Positions 6,447 through 7,474 of a stretch of DNA of 7,474 nt are shown one piece after another (the first letter of the stretch is position 1; each line of letters opens with the position of its first letter). The DNA is from Acetobacteraceae bacterium (lineage in GTDB: Bacteria; Pseudomonadota; Alphaproteobacteria; Acetobacterales; Acetobacteraceae). Made by a program: the position numbers and the translations under genes. The stretch covers positions 1 to 7,474 of the forward strand of contig DAHUXX010000044.1 in assembly GCA_027306955.1 (NCBI GenBank). Direction: 5' to 3'. The notes beneath the pieces are model-generated. The model saw only the letters and a list, made by a program, of their open reading frames with translations, did not search any database and had not been told where the DNA came from.

Positions 6447-6472
6447 CATCGTCTCCCAATTGGCTGGCGGCG

Positions 6473-6501
6473 CGCTTAGTTTCGCCCCAAGGTTGAGTCA
6501 A
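6473..6501 (-). promoter_or_regulatory. Candidate promoter of the fabD cluster
   Basis: On the minus strand, TTGACT (6496-6501), close to the sigma-70 -35 consensus, is followed after 17 bases by TAAGCG (6473-6478). The predicted RNA start near 6466 leaves a leader of about 20 bases. In that leader the 8-bp palindrome CCAATTGG (6456-6463) sits directly before the ribosome binding site. The acpP upstream region carries the same -10 hexamer at the same spacing. A regulator site is possible at the palindrome, but none is recognised. Confidence 0.5.
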
Positions 6502-6521
6502 ACGCGGGGCCGCCGTCAGCG
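6493..6521 (+). promoter_or_regulatory. Possible divergent promoter of the amidotransferase gene
   Basis: On the plus strand, TTGAGT (6493-6498) is followed after 17 bases by TCAGCG (6516-6521), one base different from the TAAGCG of the fabD and acpP candidates. Its -35 overlaps the -35 of the fabD promoter candidate, because TTGAGTCAA (6493-6501) is a near-perfect palindrome. RNA would start near 6528, about 27 bases before the ATG. The -10 is weak, so this rests mainly on position and symmetry. Confidence 0.28.
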
Positions 6522-6554
6522 GAAATCGATCCCGCGCGCCCTGGAGTACGCCTG

Positions 6555-7343
6555 ATGTGCCGATTCCTTGCCTATCGCGGTAGCCCGATCCTGCTCGAGG
6601 AGCTGGTCTGCGCCCCCACGCACTCGCTGATCGACCAGTCGTTGCACGCGCAGGAGGCCAAGACCGGCACCAACGGCGACGGTTTCGGCGTGGGCTGGTA
6701 CGGCGAGCGCCCGACGCCCGGCCTCTATCGCGAGGTCTGCCCCGCCTGGTCGGACGAGAACCTGCGCTCCCTCTGCGCGCAGGTCCGCTCGGGCCTGTTC
6801 TTCGCGCATGTACGCGCCTCCACCGGCACCGCGACCTCGCGCTCCAACTGCCACCCGTTCGTGGTCGGTCGCTTCATGTTCATGCACAACGGCCAGATCG
6901 GCGGCTGGGCCAGGCTGCGCCGGCGCATCGAGGCGATGATCCCGGACGAGCTCTACACGTCGCGCCTCGGTACCACCGACTCGGAGGCGATCCTGCTCGC
7001 CGCCAGGGCGCAGGGGCTGGAGGCCGACCCGCCCGAGGCGCTGGCCGTGACGCTCGCCGACATCCGCCGCATGATGCTGGCCGAGGGCATCCGCGAGGCG
7101 TTGCGCTTCACCGCGGCGCTGACCGACGGCGAGACCGTCTGGGCCTTCCGCTGGGCCTCCGACGACAAGCCGGCGACGCTCTACTGGCGCGAGGACGAGG
7201 CGGGGCTGACCGTCGTCTCGGAACCGATCGACGAGCACCGCGAGGACTGGCATGCGGTGCCGGTCGCCGGCTTCATGGTCGCGAGGGAAGGGGAGCCGGC
7301 CGCGCTTGGTCCCAGGACCAAGCCGCTCTCCGCCCCGGCCTGA
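6555..7343 (+). CDS. Class II glutamine amidotransferase domain protein (YafJ/GATase_4-like)
   Basis: A 262-residue stand-alone Ntn-hydrolase glutaminase-type protein. Seen: MCRFLAYRG start, so Cys2 would become the amino-terminal nucleophile after Met removal; GTNGDGFGVGWYG (38-50); FAHVRAST (83-90); SNCHPF (97-102); MHNGQIGGW (110-118) with the oxyanion-hole Asn-Gly; TDSE (141-144); and VVSEPI (221-226). These are the glutamine-binding and catalytic motifs of class II amidotransferases. No synthetase or sugar-isomerase domain follows, unlike PurF, GlmS or AsnB, so the ammonia acceptor is unknown. Related proteins include YafJ and the ergothioneine enzyme EgtC, but no ergothioneine genes are visible here. 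Start: ATG 6555 has GGAG (6543-6546) eight bases upstream and gives Cys at position 2, which the chemistry requires. A proline-rich frame begins seven bases after its stop. Confidence 0.9.
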   Translation: MCRFLAYRGSPILLEELVCAPTHSLIDQSLHAQEAKTGTNGDGFGVGWYGERPTPGLYREVCPAWSDENLRSLCAQVRSGLFFAHVRASTGTATSRSNCHPFVVGRFMFMHNGQIGGWARLRRRIEAMIPDELYTSRLGTTDSEAILLAARAQGLEADPPEALAVTLADIRRMMLAEGIREALRFTAALTDGETVWAFRWASDDKPATLYWREDEAGLTVVSEPIDEHREDWHAVPVAGFMVAREGEPAALGPRTKPLSAPA

Positions 7344-7350
7344 GCCCGCC

Positions 7351-7474
7351 ATGGCCACCGCCACCGGGGACGACGAGGCGCCGCAGGCGAGCCCTCCCGC
7401 GCCCCCGGCCGCCCCGCCGCCATCCGCTCCCCCGCCGCCACGCTACGCCAGCCCGCCCAGCCAGCGCGAGCTGA
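7351..7474 (+). CDS. Unrecognised proline-rich protein, amino-terminal fragment (cut by window edge)
   Basis: An open frame of 41 codons starts at ATG 7351 and runs off the window. It begins MATATGDDEAPQ, then has a Pro/Ala-rich stretch (about residues 14-30), then RYASPPSQREL, where a folded domain may begin. No domain can be named from this. Support: it starts seven bases after the amidotransferase stop on the same strand, as expected for a coupled operon partner. Against: no good ribosome binding site is seen, and Pro/Ala-rich frames arise easily in GC-rich DNA. The overlapping minus-strand frame looks like a shadow. Confidence 0.55.
   Translation, partial: MATATGDDEAPQASPPAPPAAPPPSAPPPPRYASPPSQREL

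Noticed and set aside
5025..6479. A 484-residue plus-strand open frame across fabG and fabD
   Set aside because: Antisense shadow with low-complexity Arg/His-rich product; fabD and fabG have full catalytic motifs on the other strand.
6516..7364. A 282-residue minus-strand open frame opposite the amidotransferase
   Set aside because: Shadow of the amidotransferase gene, which has the Cys2, NGDGFG, HNGQ and TDSE motifs on the plus strand.
7181..7441. A minus-strand 86-residue frame at the right edge
   Set aside because: It overlaps the end of the amidotransferase gene and the coupled downstream frame, and its product is low in complexity.

Overview
The window is GC-rich, densely coded DNA that looks chromosomal and alphaproteobacterial, most likely from the order Rhodospirillales and perhaps the family Acetobacteraceae. 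That placement is inferred from the gene order (fabD-fabG-acpP-fabF-mltG next to yicC), the protein sequences and the strong GC bias at third codon positions. No tRNA, rRNA, CRISPR array, insertion sequence or phage gene was seen.

Core block, minus strand, 6446 down to 2068: fabD, fabG, acpP, fabF and mltG. The first four supply the start of type II fatty acid synthesis: malonyl transfer to the acyl carrier protein, the carrier itself, beta-keto reduction and chain-elongating condensation. MltG is an inner-membrane lytic transglycosylase that ends peptidoglycan strands; it commonly travels with fab genes. All five look intact, with catalytic residues in place except one substitution in FabG (Asp116 where Asn is expected). 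Candidate promoters lie before fabD and before acpP, and they share the same -10 hexamer.

Left part, 1 to 2055: the amino end of yicC (minus strand) is cut by the window edge. In many alphaproteobacteria yicC directly follows mltG. Here a two-gene plus-strand unit lies between them, encoding a short-chain dehydrogenase/reductase and a metallo-beta-lactamase-fold hydrolase of the OPHC2/methyl-parathion-hydrolase/lactonase type. The reductase gene contains a perfect 16-bp inverted repeat, and its end holds several overlapping inverted repeats. The hydrolase and mltG converge on a short palindrome that contains both stop codons.

Right part, 6450 to 7474: a 105-bp divergent spacer separates fabD from a class II glutamine amidotransferase-like gene (plus strand). 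Seven bases after that gene begins a proline-rich reading frame that runs off the window and is not recognised.

Most of the window is conserved housekeeping DNA. No clearly new system is visible. The parts most worth a second look are the inserted reductase/hydrolase pair, the hairpin inside the reductase gene, the FabG substitution and the divergent promoter spacer.
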